Shown here: piece by piece, positions 1 to 46,082 of the stretch
How the letters are laid out: every line of letters begins with the position of its first letter
How positions within the stretch are numbered: position 1 is the first letter of the stretch
Assembly: GCA_037039925.1 (NCBI GenBank)
Contig: JAXRKP010000019.1
Span: 632,001 to 696,000, forward strand
Direction of reading: 5' to 3'
Length of the DNA: 64,000 bases
DNA from: Doris montereyensis
Taxonomy: Eukaryota; Mollusca; Gastropoda; Nudibranchia; Dorididae
Made by a program: the position numbers and the translations under genes
The notes under the pieces: generated by a model
Told to the model about the DNA's origin: nothing
The model's input: only the letters and a program-made list of their open reading frames with translations
Database searches by the model: none

Positions 1-799
1 AGAATCAGGAAGCTCAGAAAATGTAAACAAACCACAGCGATCTGGTCGCTTTGAAATTGATTCTAGGTCAGTGTCTTCCTGTCAGAGAATCTACACACTA
101 ATGAGTTACGGTAAGTGAGGTCAATGACCTTGAAAATTTTTTTTTTTCAATTCCATCAAAAGAGAAATGTTCAAAGAAAATTTGGCCATGTCCACATTTT
201 AAAAATCTGCTGCAGTGATCATGTGAGGCAGGGTTTAGATTTTCGTTATTATGCAACAATGTCTATCTTCAAATGAACCCACAGTAAGAGCTGAAAAATA
301 AACTCCATTTGAAAAATACTTTGAAGAGCCATTTTCGTTATAGATCTATCTAGAGTGAAAGAAAATGTCTTCCCACTACCATTTATCCTGTGAAAGACAA
401 CAAAAAAATTCACAGGTGACTGTTAATGAGAGTTAGAATATCACGAGACTACAGTCAATCTACACGTGTCTAAGATCGCGACAAAATTTTAAATTTCAAT
501 GTTTGATGTAATAACGGTAATATTTCATCAAGCTATTCCCTTGTTGTCGATCTTTTGTAAGACTATTGAGAAATCATTAAAGTCACAATTTTTTTTTTAT
601 CCGTCCAGCTGTGAGAAATAATTTTTCTTTGTCTGTCTCATTCGTGCGCTCGAAAGCCCGATTTCAGAAGCCAGTACGGTTAGATTCTGTTGAAATGAGG
701 CGTGTATGTTCAGGGTGTTGGTGGGGTTAAGGGCGGACACATATTTTAAAAATATATTGTCGGCTTTCATTTCAGTTAAATTTTTATCGCTGTTGTTAC
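1..799. other. Unassigned DNA at the left edge
   Basis: AT-rich. The word GTAAGACTATTGAGAAATCA at 557 recurs at 6891, and AAGACTATTGAGAAATGAC at 7014, suggesting repeat material. No gene was recognised. Confidence 0.4.
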
Positions 800-1320
800 T
801 TTTCTCTTCCTTTCTCGTCACTTACTCACTTGCTCTCTCTTGATTGGGCAAATATTAGCCTATACTTATCGCATCCTCGCTTTTATATAAGCCATGAAGT
901 TATTGGTTTCAGTAGAGTGTTACACATGATAAACCAAAAATGCATATACATAAGAAAGAAATTAAAAAGGCTTACAATCACAGATGAAAAAAAAAATCCG
1001 ACAAAAAAAGTATCAGTTTTCATCATAGTACATGATACAGAGTGCATCGGGGAATGGACTTTACGCCTGTAGCAAAGCTAACCACAAACGTAAACTTCAC
1101 AGCTAGTTGAGAACTGGGGAACAGCCAGGGTAAACTCACGTCATTTAATAAACATTAGGGCTTAAACTTGGTTAATAGGCCCGAGCAGTGTAGCATAACG
1201 TTGTGTTACTGGCACACGTCCATGAATTTTCACACCAAATTCACGGTTACGGGCCTAGACTGAAAAACATGATTTTTTAAAGCTTATTTAGACATAAACG
1301 CACTTTAGCACCGCCATGCA
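800..1320 (+). repeat. Dispersed repeat family A, copy 1 (first part)
   Basis: It shares the motifs TATATAAG-CATGAAGTT, ACACATGATAAAC and CTTCACA..TTGAGAAC with the copies at 7600 and 17260. A second part of the same copy resumes at about 2320-2520 after an insertion that includes the foldback repeats. Confidence 0.6.
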
Positions 1321-1763
1321 GTATCGAACTTAAAAATAGTTAAACGATACTGTTAAAAAATAACAACGCCTGGTAGGGGCCTCAGGTGGCAGCCCCACCA
1401 TCTACCCAAGGGTACAGTGGGCTAATCCCCTGCTTATCCAAAAACAAACATTTTTCTAATTAGATTTCCATTGCTTAACCTGAGGAGGAGGAGGGGGAGT
1501 TCTGCATTAAAAGAAACAGTGGTCCCATGTCGATATTTGAATATATCTGTGTCTGCCTTCTTCAAAATAGCTGATCAACACAATTCTTGATTTCTGATGC
1601 AGGGAATAATAATAATATTATTATTTTACCTCCTTACTGGTTCTGTTTCTCAGTTTTATCCTCTTCTTAAAGAAAGTGTGGGGGCTTGCCCCCCCCCCTG
1701 CATGAAAACAAAACAAACAACAAAAAGCCCTGCCCTTGTGTTTGTTTCCAAGTCAGTAGTCTC

Positions 1764-2131
1764 TCTATTATTACTCCTGCTTTGGCACTGTCACCGTGCA
1801 TTTCTCATTGTTGTGCCTATGGTCAACGGTGCCAAAGTGGGAGTAATAATAGGAAGATGACTTGAAGCCCTGCTTGGCTGGGCCAAGTCATCTCCCTATA
1901 ATAATAGATTATTACTCCTGCTTTAACACCGCCGCCGTGTATTTCCCACTATTGTGCTTATGGTCAACGGTGCCAAAGTGGGAATAACAATAGGAAGACA
2001 ACTTGAAGCCCTGCTTGCCTGGCCCAAGTCGTCTCCCTATTATTACTCCCATTTAGCATCGCCGCAGTGTATTTTCAACTTCATTTACTATGGTCAGCGG
2101 TGCTAAAGTGGGAGTAATGATAGGGCGACGA
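1764..2131. repeat. Three tandem foldback (hairpin) units
   Basis: Three units of 85-95 bp each begin with TATTATTACTCC..TTTGGCAC-like arms and end with their reverse complement GTGCCAAAGTGGGAGTAATA (about 1768-1856, 1910-1993 and 2037-2128). The spacers also form a small palindrome (GATGACTTGAAG ... CCAAGTCATC). This may be a tandem MITE-like or cruciform-prone array. Confidence 0.65.
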
Positions 2132-2681
2132 CTGGAGAACACACGTGAGAGTCAGAGGCGCTTCATATCACGCTGCGCGGTGCTCTAGCGATCAAGGAGC
2201 ATGAGAGAGTGAAAGAGGGATATTGAGACCATGCCCAGTATCGAGCTTAAATTGGGTTTGTAATCGTATTCACGGTGAAATCTTGGCGTTGCTAAAGTGC
2301 AAATATTCTCCTAATTTACTCACCTCTCTTTGAGGGCTTTGCCATCTCTTAAAATTCTCAGATTCTAAGTCTTAACGCGGTATATACTACTAGTAGGAAA
2401 TATAACCTAGAAATTTTGGCAAAGGATGGAAAAGGAGATAGATCTAGATGTAGATCTAGATCTATTCTAAACCATGCTGCGCTAATACGCCTCATTTGTG
2501 AAACCTGCCATATATTCATAAAGATCAGATAAGAAACACTGAATGTATACTTAATATATAACGGTGTAATTTAATTATCTTTTTATAACATTATTATTGT
2601 GAGTAAACACATGGTTCCATCAATACAGACTAATACACTAAATATTTTATAGAGGAGCCAGAGAAAGAGAATTTGATCTAC

Positions 2682-2952
2682 CTTTCTTGCTGAACTCCTC
2701 ATATGTAATGCCTCCTGCAATGATCCATTTGCATGTATCAAGATTTTCAAAATCATCTATAGGTTTTTTAGGGTCTAAAATTGAATCCATATAGTCGTTC
2801 AATGGTTTTAGATTATGAGCCTTAGCGCTTTCTTCCTTCAAATACAGCGCGACTGTACGTTTTTCTCTCTTCACAACACTACCAGAGGCTGGCGCCCCAG
2901 CCGAGCTGGACGAAATGGAGGAGGATGAAGACGATGGATTGTGTGAGGCCAT
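2682..2952 (-). CDS. First coding exon of an unrecognised gene, divergent from BRCA1
   Basis: The ATG at 2952 (read on the - strand) opens a frame beginning MASHNPSSSSS, then a low-complexity Ser/Ala part and a charged segment KREKRTVALYLKEESAKAHN, followed by PLNDYMDSILDPKKPIDDF and CKWIIAGGITYEEFSKKG. A GTAGAT donor follows that last stretch. Codon use and amino-acid composition look like real protein, and the start lies about 400 bp from the BRCA1 start on the opposite strand. I do not recognise the family. The remaining exons were not found in 1-2680 and may lie left of the window. Confidence 0.6.
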
Positions 2953-3360
2953 CGTAGAACCAGGGGTTTATACTGTCCTCACATATATCTTAAACATTTT
3001 AAAGGAAGGAGGAATCAAAAACATTGAGTCATATGGATCACACAAAAGATTGTATCTGAATGTCACATAAGGGCCTAATCCCCATTCTCGACACGGTCAG
3101 TTCGTCAACAAATGGTTAACAACACCGGAAATAGCTAATTCTAAGTCCACGGACCTCTTATATCAAAGAGTTAAAATCCGTCGTAAAAGCGCCAGTTAGG
3201 AAAATAGAAAAAAGTAGAAGAGTGAATGAGAGCCACAGTTGGTTACACAACGAATGGAGATTAGAGAGTAGATCTGGCTCTAGATCCAAATAGACCCCTT
3301 TACGATCGAACTTGCAGTAAATTAAATTGAGATCTCAGAACTTTATATCTCTCTTTCAAA
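2953..3360. promoter_or_regulatory. Short shared upstream region of two divergent genes
   Basis: Only 408 bp separate the two opposed start codons. The stretch must hold both 5' UTRs and promoters unless non-coding first exons lie elsewhere. No TATA box at a convincing distance was seen. Human BRCA1 also has a head-to-head partner (NBR2), but nothing shows that the neighbours are homologous. Confidence 0.45.
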
Positions 3361-36226
<32,866 letters not shown>

Positions 36227-36363
36227 AGGCGGCCGGCTGCTTCACACAGAACATTGACTGTTTCACACAGAAAATTGACTGTTTCACGCAGAAAATCGGC
36301 TGTTTAGGGACAAAAAAATCGGCTGTTTCGGACAAAAAACCGTTGTAAACAGTGTGTCTTTGC

Positions 36364-36728
36364 ATTAAAGTTTTTAAAATTGTTATTTGTTATAAGAAAT
36401 GAAATCACTCGTTGACGTCCCGAAATGAACTTCTGTTTTCTTTGTTTTATATTTGTTTTCAAATACCATACATTATAATGTAATGTTATGTATGTAATAA
36501 ACTAACTTCCCCATTGATGCTAGCATGCAGTCAATTGAACGCAAGCAAAAACAAATTCTGACTTTTCCATTCCTGGTTTTTAATTTACCACATGGTTGAG
36601 AGAAATGACGGAATGTTTTTCTTATGTTGAAGTCTAATCATTGAAAATTAATGCAGAGTGGTGTAACATCAGTACAGCTAGTCAGTTCTGTTTGATACAT
36701 CTGTTTAAATTCTCTTTATTTCAATAAA
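36364..36728 (+). other. Candidate polyadenylation signals of BRCA1
   Basis: Three candidates follow the stop: ATTAAA at 36364-36369, AATAAA at 36496-36501 and AATAAA at 36723-36728. The last is followed by a T-rich stretch. The sequence alone does not show which is used. Confidence 0.4.
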
Positions 36729-36739
36729 AAATTTTTTTT

Positions 36740-39700
36740 TGTTCCATACAATAACTAGCAAGATTCTGATGTGATCGTATTTTGTCTTATAATTGTCATC
36801 AGTGGTTGTTTTGCTGTTAAAAGTAACTGAGCTGATGTTACAGTGGCTGTGTTGATGTTATAGGAGAAATTTGGGACTTTCCTTTGCATCAACCAATCAA
36901 AATGCACAGTTTATTAAATGGGTCATATTTATTACAAGATGGACTATTTTTAGATGTCTTTCAGCGCCGTAGGATGATTTAATTTCAAAAGTAGGTTCTT
37001 TTATTTACACAATTTCTACTTCTGGGCCTTAAGTAGTCGAACTGACTCCAGACCACTCTAGATAAATTTAAATTCTGATGGTTTCTTTACTATCCATCCA
37101 TAATATTATATTGTGTAATTGTTCTAACAATTTGTGGAATTGATGGAGGTCTGGTTGAAAGGCCTATTATCATTACATTACATGATTGGCCTTACTGCCA
37201 TTATAGTTGAGTATGATGATAGTGATACTCTCTTGACAAGGGTCTGTCTGGATGTGAATGTGTCAATGGAAGTCAGTTGTCACTTGTAAAACAGATTGTT
37301 ACCCACTACTTTAGACAGCACAAAGAAATTAAAATGTGAGAAACATTTGAGTGTAGTAAATAGTACTTGGTAAATTTATGACTATGAAGTAATTTAATGT
37401 TACAGTTACGGTCAGTTACTTGAGTTACATATGTATTAGTGAAGCAGAAGAGAGAATTATATTGGCGTGACTAGACTTTTTTAAAAAGAATAAATAAAAA
37501 GGCTTTCACTTTCTTTCATCGGCTAAAAAGAGAATCTAAAGTTGAAACAAGATGTCAAAGAAATTTGTGACAAATATAGACTGAATTGGGGTAGAATTTT
37601 TTGTGAGACAGGACAATAATTGACAAATGTGAATCTGATGATGATTTAAGTTTAAGTTTAATCTTTAAAAGATCATCAAGTGTGTTGTTAGGACAATATG
37701 ATATGACATAATATAAATCTGAGCCAATGATGAGTCACCTACCAAACATAGCAATGTATGAAATAAGCCTCATAAATTTGATTACATGTGATTGCATGTA
37801 CTGTGGTGATTTGTTTCAATGTGATCTTGTTAATTAGATCAATTTCAATACCTTATTGAATTGCCCATGCCCTTGTTAAGTTGATATTAATATGTGATGT
37901 GTCTATCTGTATGTGTTAGTGTTTTTTTAAAATAATTTTCTATTGTTACTAATATTAATCTTACTCTTACATTCTTCATTACTTACATTACACAGAAAAT
38001 AGTTTGAATCAATAAAAAGATCAAATTGAATTTAAAACACTTGGTTTGACTTTACACTTTGTGCTTTTTGACTGTTGTCTATCAGTATCAGTATCAGTGT
38101 GTCAGCAGTAAGAAAAATATATGCATTTTAGCTTTAAAAATACAGAAGGTATGAACAATGGATAGAGTAGCAATTAAAACACATCTGTCATACTAACTGT
38201 GACTTTAATTTTAGACTTACGATAGAAAATGTATGTGTTTTGGATAATTCCATTATTTTGTTATCTAAGTTATTTTACTGAAGAAAGATGGGGGAGAGGG
38301 TTGATGCAGACTGTGATGTCCATGGCTGACTGGTTAGGTCCCCAAAGATTCTCTATAATAGTATTATTACTTTTAATAGTAATAAACGATCTTTGGTGAG
38401 GCTGCCACTCCAGACTCTGGGATCATGAGGCAAAGCTAGGTCCCCCTTGTGTTCCTTGGGGTAAGACACTTAACACAAATTTTCCCTACTCTGTTATGCC
38501 ATGCCAAAGTGCAAATGGGTACAACTACAAGCATAAGCATAGGAGTTGGGAGTAAAAAACATTCATTAGACTAGCGACCTGTCCAGGGGGTAATTTAATA
38601 TCAATCTCCTGTTCCTCTTCGTGCTATAGAAACCGGGATAAACTCCAGCTCTATGGCGCTTAGGGGCCTTGAAGTTGAAGGAATTTTACTTGATGATTGG
38701 TGGGGTCTACTGGTTGGGTCCATGTTTCCACTGACTGTTCTTAAACTCTTTAAATTTTTATCCGGCTGTTTGCTCTATTCTACCATGAGATCACCATATG
38801 GTAAATTCCAATATTATTTTGTTATTTGATCTGATTTCACCCATGTCTACAACTAAGTTGATTCCCACATCCGTGTATACACAATGTATATGTATAAGGT
38901 GAAAAACACATTTTTGTATCATTTCTTCTCTCTAGTCCTAGCCTTGTTATCTACTCTACTTCTTTTGTTTCCCATACTCACAGTACTCAGAGTCACGCCT
39001 CTCTTTCTCTCCTTGTTTCTTTCTTTCTCTCCACTTTCTTGCCTTTTAACTTAGTTATTTTTGTCCTTTTATTTCATTTAATTTTTTTTAGATCTGAATC
39101 TTCCATTCTCGGTTCTTCCCCTTTGTATTCTTATTTTAGTTTTCCCTTCTACTCATTTTTAAAATGATCATTATCACCTCTTTTCCCTTCTTTCTTCCTT
39201 CTTTCTGTTTTTCTTCTGACATCACACTGTGTGATGCCTTAATTTAATGTTTAGATTTAGATTCTAGATATTTCTTGTTTGTTGTCTGACGAAGGGTTAT
39301 ATCCGAAGCGTCACGTGTCTGTTCTGTCTTTATTGGTGGAGTTGTCACTAAAAATTGTCGTTTTTCACCTTTGACTTCAACTTCACTCCACTGTGGATCC
39401 TTTATATTTTGTATATATAAAAACTTGCCCAAAATGTGTATGGGGTTGTAGTTTTTAGGAGAGAAGTTATGTGGAAAACACAATTAATTCTCCGTTTCAT
39501 ATCATTTGTATTCATTATTTAATTTACTATAGTTTGTTGCCTTTGTGCAGTTCTGAGAAGGATGAGCATAAAAATATATTGTTTCATGGAGATAGTATTA
39601 GTATTATTAGTAACCACAGGTGACAGTGTAGTGTTAATAAGTAACAAGTATCGCACTGATTGCACAGCTTTATCAGGATTTCACGTTGTAGTTGTGCAGT

Positions 39701-39860
39701 GTCTATGTAGGAAGTTTGGGTGTAATGCATGTACATGTTTATTAAACACTCCCTATAGGAATCAGCAGACACGCTAGTGTTGCCCAACTGATGACAAAGC
39801 TAAACTACTCTTCTGGCTGTGTTTCTGCTCCTTAAATTTAGCAGATTCTGTGGTGAGTGA
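36740..39860. other. Intergenic DNA without a gene
   Basis: AT-rich sequence between the convergent genes. Apart from the SINE at 38318 and a family B fragment at 38700-38812, I see no exon, RNA gene or structured repeat. Confidence 0.5.
38318..38692 (+). mobile_element. tRNA-derived SINE with an insertion in its head
   Basis: The A-box half (GGCTGACTGGTTAGG) at 38322 is separated from GGATCATGAGG at 38420 by a stretch containing an AATAGTATTATTACTTTTAATAGT hairpin. The rest follows the family: CCTTGGGGTAAGACACTTAA, GTGCAAATGGGTACAA and CTCTATGGCGCTTAGGGGCC. Confidence 0.65.
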
Positions 39861-39869
39861 AGTTTTTGT

Positions 39870-40056
39870 GTAAGAATTTAGCCAAGTCTATGTAAGAATT
39901 TAGCCAAGTCTATGTAAGAATTTAGCCAAGTCTATGTAAGAATTCAGCCAAGTCTATGTAAGAATTCAGCCAAGTCTATGTAAGAATTCAGCCAAATTCA
40001 GCCAAGTCTATGTAAGAATTCAGCCACGTCTATGTAAGAATTCAGCCAAGTCTATA
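39870..40056. repeat. 22-bp tandem repeat
   Basis: Eight to nine copies of GTAAGAATTTAGCCAAGTCT plus AT, in intergenic DNA. The left copies have TTTAG and the right copies TTCAG, showing spread in blocks. Confidence 0.9.
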
Positions 40057-40485
40057 TGATGGCAGTGGGTAGAAGAAGTTGACAGATTTTCCTTTCATTT
40101 TTATCTACAAAAATTCAATCCACCTCTTGAGAAATGATAGTGATGGTGATGTGTGTTGTGTGTTGCTTTTGTGTGAGTGTGACCATGAGGGTATAATGGT
40201 GGTTCCGTCTCCATTCTAGTCTAGATTCAGCATCAGTATTGTCCGCCCTTCAGGACATTGTGGCTTGAACTCAAACTGACGGTCACGCGCCCAACATGTC
40301 GCGCAGACCAATCCCGTCACAGGATGAAATAATAACAGTTTGCATTCTCTGAGCTCATTTTGCTCACTTTTTCATTTTCTCTTCATACATTATGTAAATA
40401 TCATCATTACCATGACGATGATACAATATAGAGGCGTTGTGGCAAAATCAGTTGTGTTTGTAAATCACGGTACTGGTTCACGGGC

Positions 40486-40612
40486 GGTTGGCAGGCACTG
40501 CTGGCAGGTCCTACTTCTTTCTTTTCCTTCTTTCATTTGTCTTTCATTTTGCTGTTTCCTCTGAATTCACCCTGAGATCGCCGCAATGGTGGACGGGTAA
40601 AATTCCCTGAAA
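40486..40612 (+). repeat. Dispersed repeat family B
   Basis: CGGTTGGCAGGCACTGCTGG to GCAATGGTGGACGGGTAAAA. Family C-like sequence follows directly. Confidence 0.7.
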
Positions 40613-41105
40613 AAATCTCCGGCACTGGTTCAAAACCCCGACTGGCCCATGGCCTACTGGGGGATACATGCCATTGACATAAAGTTGGTGAGCCTTCACT
40701 TGTCGAGGATATGGACTGTAGTAAACCCATCTTTCCATTTTATATTAATGAATGTACTGTACATAGTACATACATAATACAAGTACACTTACGACTAGTA
40801 GCTACTAGTACTATAGTAGTTAGAAATACATGTTGTATAATGACATTTTGATATAGTTTTATACATATGATGTAGTTGGTCCTATTATCTTATTTTCTCT
40901 TGCTTTATTTCAAAGGTCTGCATCATGATACCTTTTTTTCACTGTATTTTAGCATGTCCACCATATGCGATAATCTCAAGATAATTCAAATCAAGAAGAA
41001 AGAATAAATTGAATTATAATTTATGGAACGATATGTTACGCATATTTGCAAGTCAATAATGAAAATTTCCATTCCATATCTAAGAAAAGGATTTTACTCA
41101 CTAGA

Positions 41106-44100
41106 CAATACATGTAAACGTAATGTGTAGACAGTTTAGGTGGTAGTACAGTACATGTAAACGTTATTTGTAGACAGTGTAGGTGGGTAGTACATGTAAA
41201 CGTTATGTAGACAATGTAGGTGAGTAGTACAGTACATGTAAACATAATGTGTAGACAGTGTAGGTGGGTAGTACATGTAAACGTAATGTGTAGACAATGT
41301 AGGTGGGTAGTACATGTAAACGTAATGTGTAGACAATGTAGGTGGGTAGTACATGTAAACGTAATGTGTATGTAGGTGGGTGTACAGTAAACGTAATTGT
41401 AGGTGTAGGTGGGTAGTACATGTAGTACATGTAAACGTAATGTGTAGACAGTGTAGGTGGGTAGTACATGTAAACGTAATGTGTAGACAGTGTAGGTGGG
41501 TAGTACATGTAGTACATGTAAACGTAATGTGTAGACAGTGTAGGTGGGTAGGTAGTACATGTAAACGTAATGTGTAGACAGTGTAGGTGAATAGTACATG
41601 TAGTACATGTAAACGTAATGTGTAGACAGTGTAGGTTGGGTAGTACATGTAAACGTAATGTGTAGACAGTGTAGGTGGGTAGTACATGTAAACGTAATGT
41701 GTAGACAGTGTAGGTGGGTAGTACATGTAAACGTACATGTAGACAGTGTAGGTGGGTAGACATGTAGTATGTGTGGTGTAGGTGGGTAGTACATGTAAAC
41801 GTAATGTGTGGAGAGTATATGTGCGTAGTACATGCAATACATGTAAACGTAATGTGTAGACAGTGTAGGTGGGTAGTACATGTAGTACATGTAAACGTAA
41901 TGTGTAGACAGTGTAGGTGGGTAGTACATGTAAATGTAATGTGTAGACAGTGTAGGTGGGTAATACATGTACATGTAAACGTAATGTGTAGACAGTGTAT
42001 GTGGGTAGTACATGTGTGTAGTTGGGTAGTACATGTAAACGTAGACAGTGTAGGTGGGTAGTACATGTAGTACATGTAAACGTAATGTGTAGTTGGGTAG
42101 TACATGTAAACGTAATGAGTAGACAGTGTAGGTGGGTGGGTAGTACATGTAAATGTAATGTGTAGACAGTGTAGGTGGGTAATAAATGTAGTACATGTAA
42201 ATGTAATGTGTAGACAGTAGGTGGGGTAGTACATGTAAACGTAATGTGTAGTTGGGTAGTACATGTAAACGTAATGTGTAGACAGTGTAGGTGGGTAGTA
42301 AATGTAAACGTAATGTGTAGACAGTGTAGGTGGGTAGTATATGTAAACGTAATGTGTAGACAGTGTAGGTGGGTAGTACATGCATACATGAAGTTCATGT
42401 AAACGTAATGTGTAGACAGTGTAGGTGGGTAGTACATCATACATGAAGTTCATGTAAACGTAATGTGTAGACAGTGTAGGTGGATAGTACATGAAGTACA
42501 TGTAAACATAATGTGTAGACAGTGTAGGTGGGTAGTACATGTAAACGTTATGTGTAGACTGTGTAGGTGGGTAGTACATGTAAACATTATGTGTAGACAG
42601 TGTAGGTGGGTAATACATCATACATGAAACATGTAAACATTATGTGTAGACAGTGTAGGTGGGTAATACATCATACATGAAGTACATGTAAAATTATGTG
42701 TAGACAGTGTAGGTGGGTAATACATCATACATGAAACGTAAACATTATGTGTAGACAGTGTAGGTGGGTAATACATCATACATGAAGTACATGTAAACAT
42801 TATGTGTAGACTGTATGGTGGGTAGTACACATAAACGTTATGTGTAGACAGTGTAGGTGGGTAGTACATGTAAACATTGTGTGTAGACTGTATAGGTGGG
42901 TAGTACACATAAACGTTATGTGTAGACAGTGTAGGTGGGTAATACATCATACATGAAGTACATGTATGTAGACTGTATAGACAGTGCAGGTGGATAGTAC
43001 ATGTAGTACGTGTAAACATAATGTGTAGACAGTGTAGGTGGGTAGTACACATAAACGTTATGTGTAGACAGTGTAGGTGTAGTACATGTAAACATTATGT
43101 GTAGACTGTATAGGTGGGTAGTACATGTAGTATGTGTAAACGTTATGTGTAGACAGTGTAGGTGGGTAGTACACATAAACGTTATGTGTGGACAGTGTAG
43201 GTGGGTAGTACATGTAGTACGTGTAAACTTTATGTGTAGACAGTGTAGGTGGGTAGTACATGGTAGTAAACTTTATGTGTAGACAGTGTAGGTGGGTAGT
43301 ACATGTAGTACGTGTAAACGTTATGTGTAGACAGTGTAGGTGGGTAGTACATGTAGTACGTGTAAACATAATGTGTAGACAGTGTAGGTCAGTAGTACAT
43401 GTGGTACATGTAAACTTAATGTGTAGACAGTGTAGGTGGGAAGTACATGTAAACGTTATGTGTAGACAGTGTAGGTGGGTAGTACATGTAAACGTTATGT
43501 GTAGACAGTGTAGGTGGGTAGTACATGTAAACGTTATGTGTAGACAGTGTAGGTGGGTAGTACATGTAAACGTTATGTGTAGACAGTGTACGTGGGTAAT
43601 GCATGTAAATGTAATGTGTAGACAGTGTAGATGGGTATTTTGTGTAAACGTAATGTGTAGATAGTTTTGGTGGGTAGTATGTGTAACGTTATGTGTAGAC
43701 AGTATAGGTGAGTAGTACATGTAAACGTAATGTGTAGACAGTGTAGGTGGGTAGTACAAGCAGTGTGTGTAAACGTTATGTGTAGAGAGTGTAGGTGGGT
43801 AGTACATGTAAACGTAATGTGTAGACAGTGTAGGTGGGTAGTATATGCAGTGTGTGTAAACGTAATGTGTAGACAGTGTAGGTGGGTAGTACATGCAGTG
43901 TGTGTAAACGTAATGTGTAGACAGTGTAGGTGGGTAGTACATGCAGTGTGTGTAAACGTTATGTGTAGACAGTGTAGGTGGGTAGTACATGCAGTGTGTG
44001 TAAACGTTATGTGTAGACAGTGTAGGGGGTAGTACATGTAAACGTGTAAATGTAATGTGTAGACAGTGTGGGTAGTACATGTAAACGTAATATGTAACAG

Positions 44101-45170
44101 TAGACAGTGTAGGTGGGTAGTACATGTAAACGTAAACGTTATATGTAAACAGTGTAGGTGGGTAGTACATGTAAACGTAATATGTAGACAGTGTAGGTGG
44201 GTAGTACATGTAAACGTAATATGTAACACAGTGTAGGTGGGTAGTACATGTAAACGTAATATGTAAACAGAGTAGGTGGGTAGTACATGTAAACGTAATA
44301 TGTAAACAGTGTAGGTGGGTAGGAAACATAGACTATACGTTAAACATAATATGTAGATAGTGTAGGTGAGTAGTACATGTAAACATAATAAGTAGACAGT
44401 GTAGGTGGGTAGTACATTTAAACGTAATATGTAGACAGTGTAGGTGGGTAGTACATTTAAACATAATATGTAGACAGTGTAGGTGGGTAGTACATGCCAA
44501 CATAATAAGTAGACAGTGTAGGTGGGTAGTACATTTAAACATAATATGTAGACATTGTAGGTGGGTAGTACATGCCAACATAATAAGTAGACAGTGTAGG
44601 TGGGTAGTAGAAGGAAATGTAATATGTAGACAGTGTAGGTGGGTAGTACAAGGAAATGTAATATGTAGACAGTGTAGGTGGGTAGTACAAGGAAATGTAA
44701 TATGTAGACAGTGTAGGTGAGTAGACACATGTAAACGTAATATGTAGACAGTGTAGGTGGGTAGTACAAGGAAATGTAATATGTAGACAGTGTAGGTAGT
44801 AGTACATGTAAACGTAGTAGACAGTGTAGGTGGGTAGTATAAGGTAAACTGTTATGTGTAGACAGTGTAGGTGGGTAGTACATGTAAACGTAATATGTAG
44901 ACAGTGTAGGTGGGTAGTATATGTAAACTGTTATGTGTAGACAGTGTAGGTGGAGTAGCACATGTAAACGTAATATGTAGACAGTGTAGGTGGGTAGTAA
45001 CTGTTAGTAGTATATAGGTAAACTGTTATATGTAGACAGTGTAGGTGGGTAGTAGGTGTAAACTGTTATGTGTAGACAGTGTAGGTGGGTAGTAGTAGTA
45101 GTAGATGTAAAGTAGTAGATGTAAACCGTTATGTGTAGACAGTGTAGGTGGGTAGTACATGTATTATAAG
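41106..45170. repeat. 4-kb minisatellite with a 39-bp unit
   Basis: Around 100 copies of a 39-bp unit (GTACATGTAAACGTAATGTG, then TAGACAGTGTAGGTGGGTA). Some units carry an extra GTACATGTA or TGCAGTGTGTG insert and measure 48-49 bp. Variants cluster: CGTAATGTG on the left, CGTTATGTG and CATTATGTG in the middle, CGTAATATG on the right. The period is 13 codons, which leaves all three - strand frames open for over 400 codons. None is a gene. Confidence 0.95.
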
Positions 45171-45524
45171 TACATGTATATGTAATGTAATTGTGTCAAT
45201 AACTTTCATTGATCAACAGATTTGACATTTGAGTTTGAGGTCAGTGAGTGTACTGGTGTCAGTGGTGATATTGAATTCCCATTCTGCTGGATGGATGTTG
45301 TGTTTTTGTAGTTTTGAGGGATTATTATTAATGAAAATTGTCAGGCGATTTTATGAGTAAGGAGAAGTTTACTGTTTAAAAAATATTTAAGTTTTACTTT
45401 TAGGGAGCCAGCTGGCACTACTGGCAGTGGCAGCGTTTATGATTCATACTTGTTGTAGTCCTATTGTACTCTTGTTTCATTGTCAATCAATGATGAGGCA
45501 TTGTAATTGTAGCTGAACTGTAGT

Positions 45525-45900
45525 GTTGTGAGCTGGTAATCACGATACTGGCTTTAGCCCCATAGCTGGCACAGATGGGTTTTCTTTTCACACGTTGTAG
45601 TCTAGTTAATTTAACTTCTAAGGAAAGGTACTCCACTGACTTTTATTTAACACGTGACTCAGGTGTGAATGAGTACCCAGCTACAGGAAGAGAAAGATTT
45701 TGTCAGTACGAAAAAGCCTACCACTGACCAGGTTTGTGTACTGCATGCATGCTCCCCACCCCCAGGAGTTGAGAAGGACTTTGAATTGAAGTTTGAATTA
45801 AATGGCCTGCTGGGGGATAAATGATGTACAGTCAGTGAACCTGCATTTGTGCGGGGATACAGCCTATAAATCCATCTTTATCTTATCTTCACCAATGTCA
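45525..45900 (+). repeat. Dispersed repeat family C, copy 2
   Basis: Fuller copy. The start GTTGTGAGCTGGTAATCACG could be a tRNA-like head, and the tail is ATAAATCCATCTTTATC. It lies just beyond the 39-bp array. A shorter relative at 40615-40735 ends AAACCCATCTTTCC. Confidence 0.6.
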
Positions 45901-46082
45901 TGCATGGTAGTTGGTGCCATGAGGAGATGACTCAGTCTCTGAACCTACTCAGGATGGCAATAGGAATAGGCTAGGACTACCCATCATTTTCTTTGTTAAG
46001 TTTATTTGACTTTGAATCTTTGAATTTGTCTCATCTTTATTCCCTTGGTGCTTTATTTCGTATCCACATCTATTTCTAGTGT

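Noticed and set aside
39562..39777. Small + strand ORF beginning with a hydrophobic stretch (possible secreted peptide)
   Set aside because: No splice sites, no recognisable family and it ends in ordinary AT-rich DNA. Chance is sufficient.
41036..44961. Very long - strand ORFs of 400-470 codons rich in Tyr, Pro, Thr and His
   Set aside because: They are translations of the 39-bp minisatellite, whose period is 13 codons. All three frames of the strand are open at once and none shows protein-like constraint.
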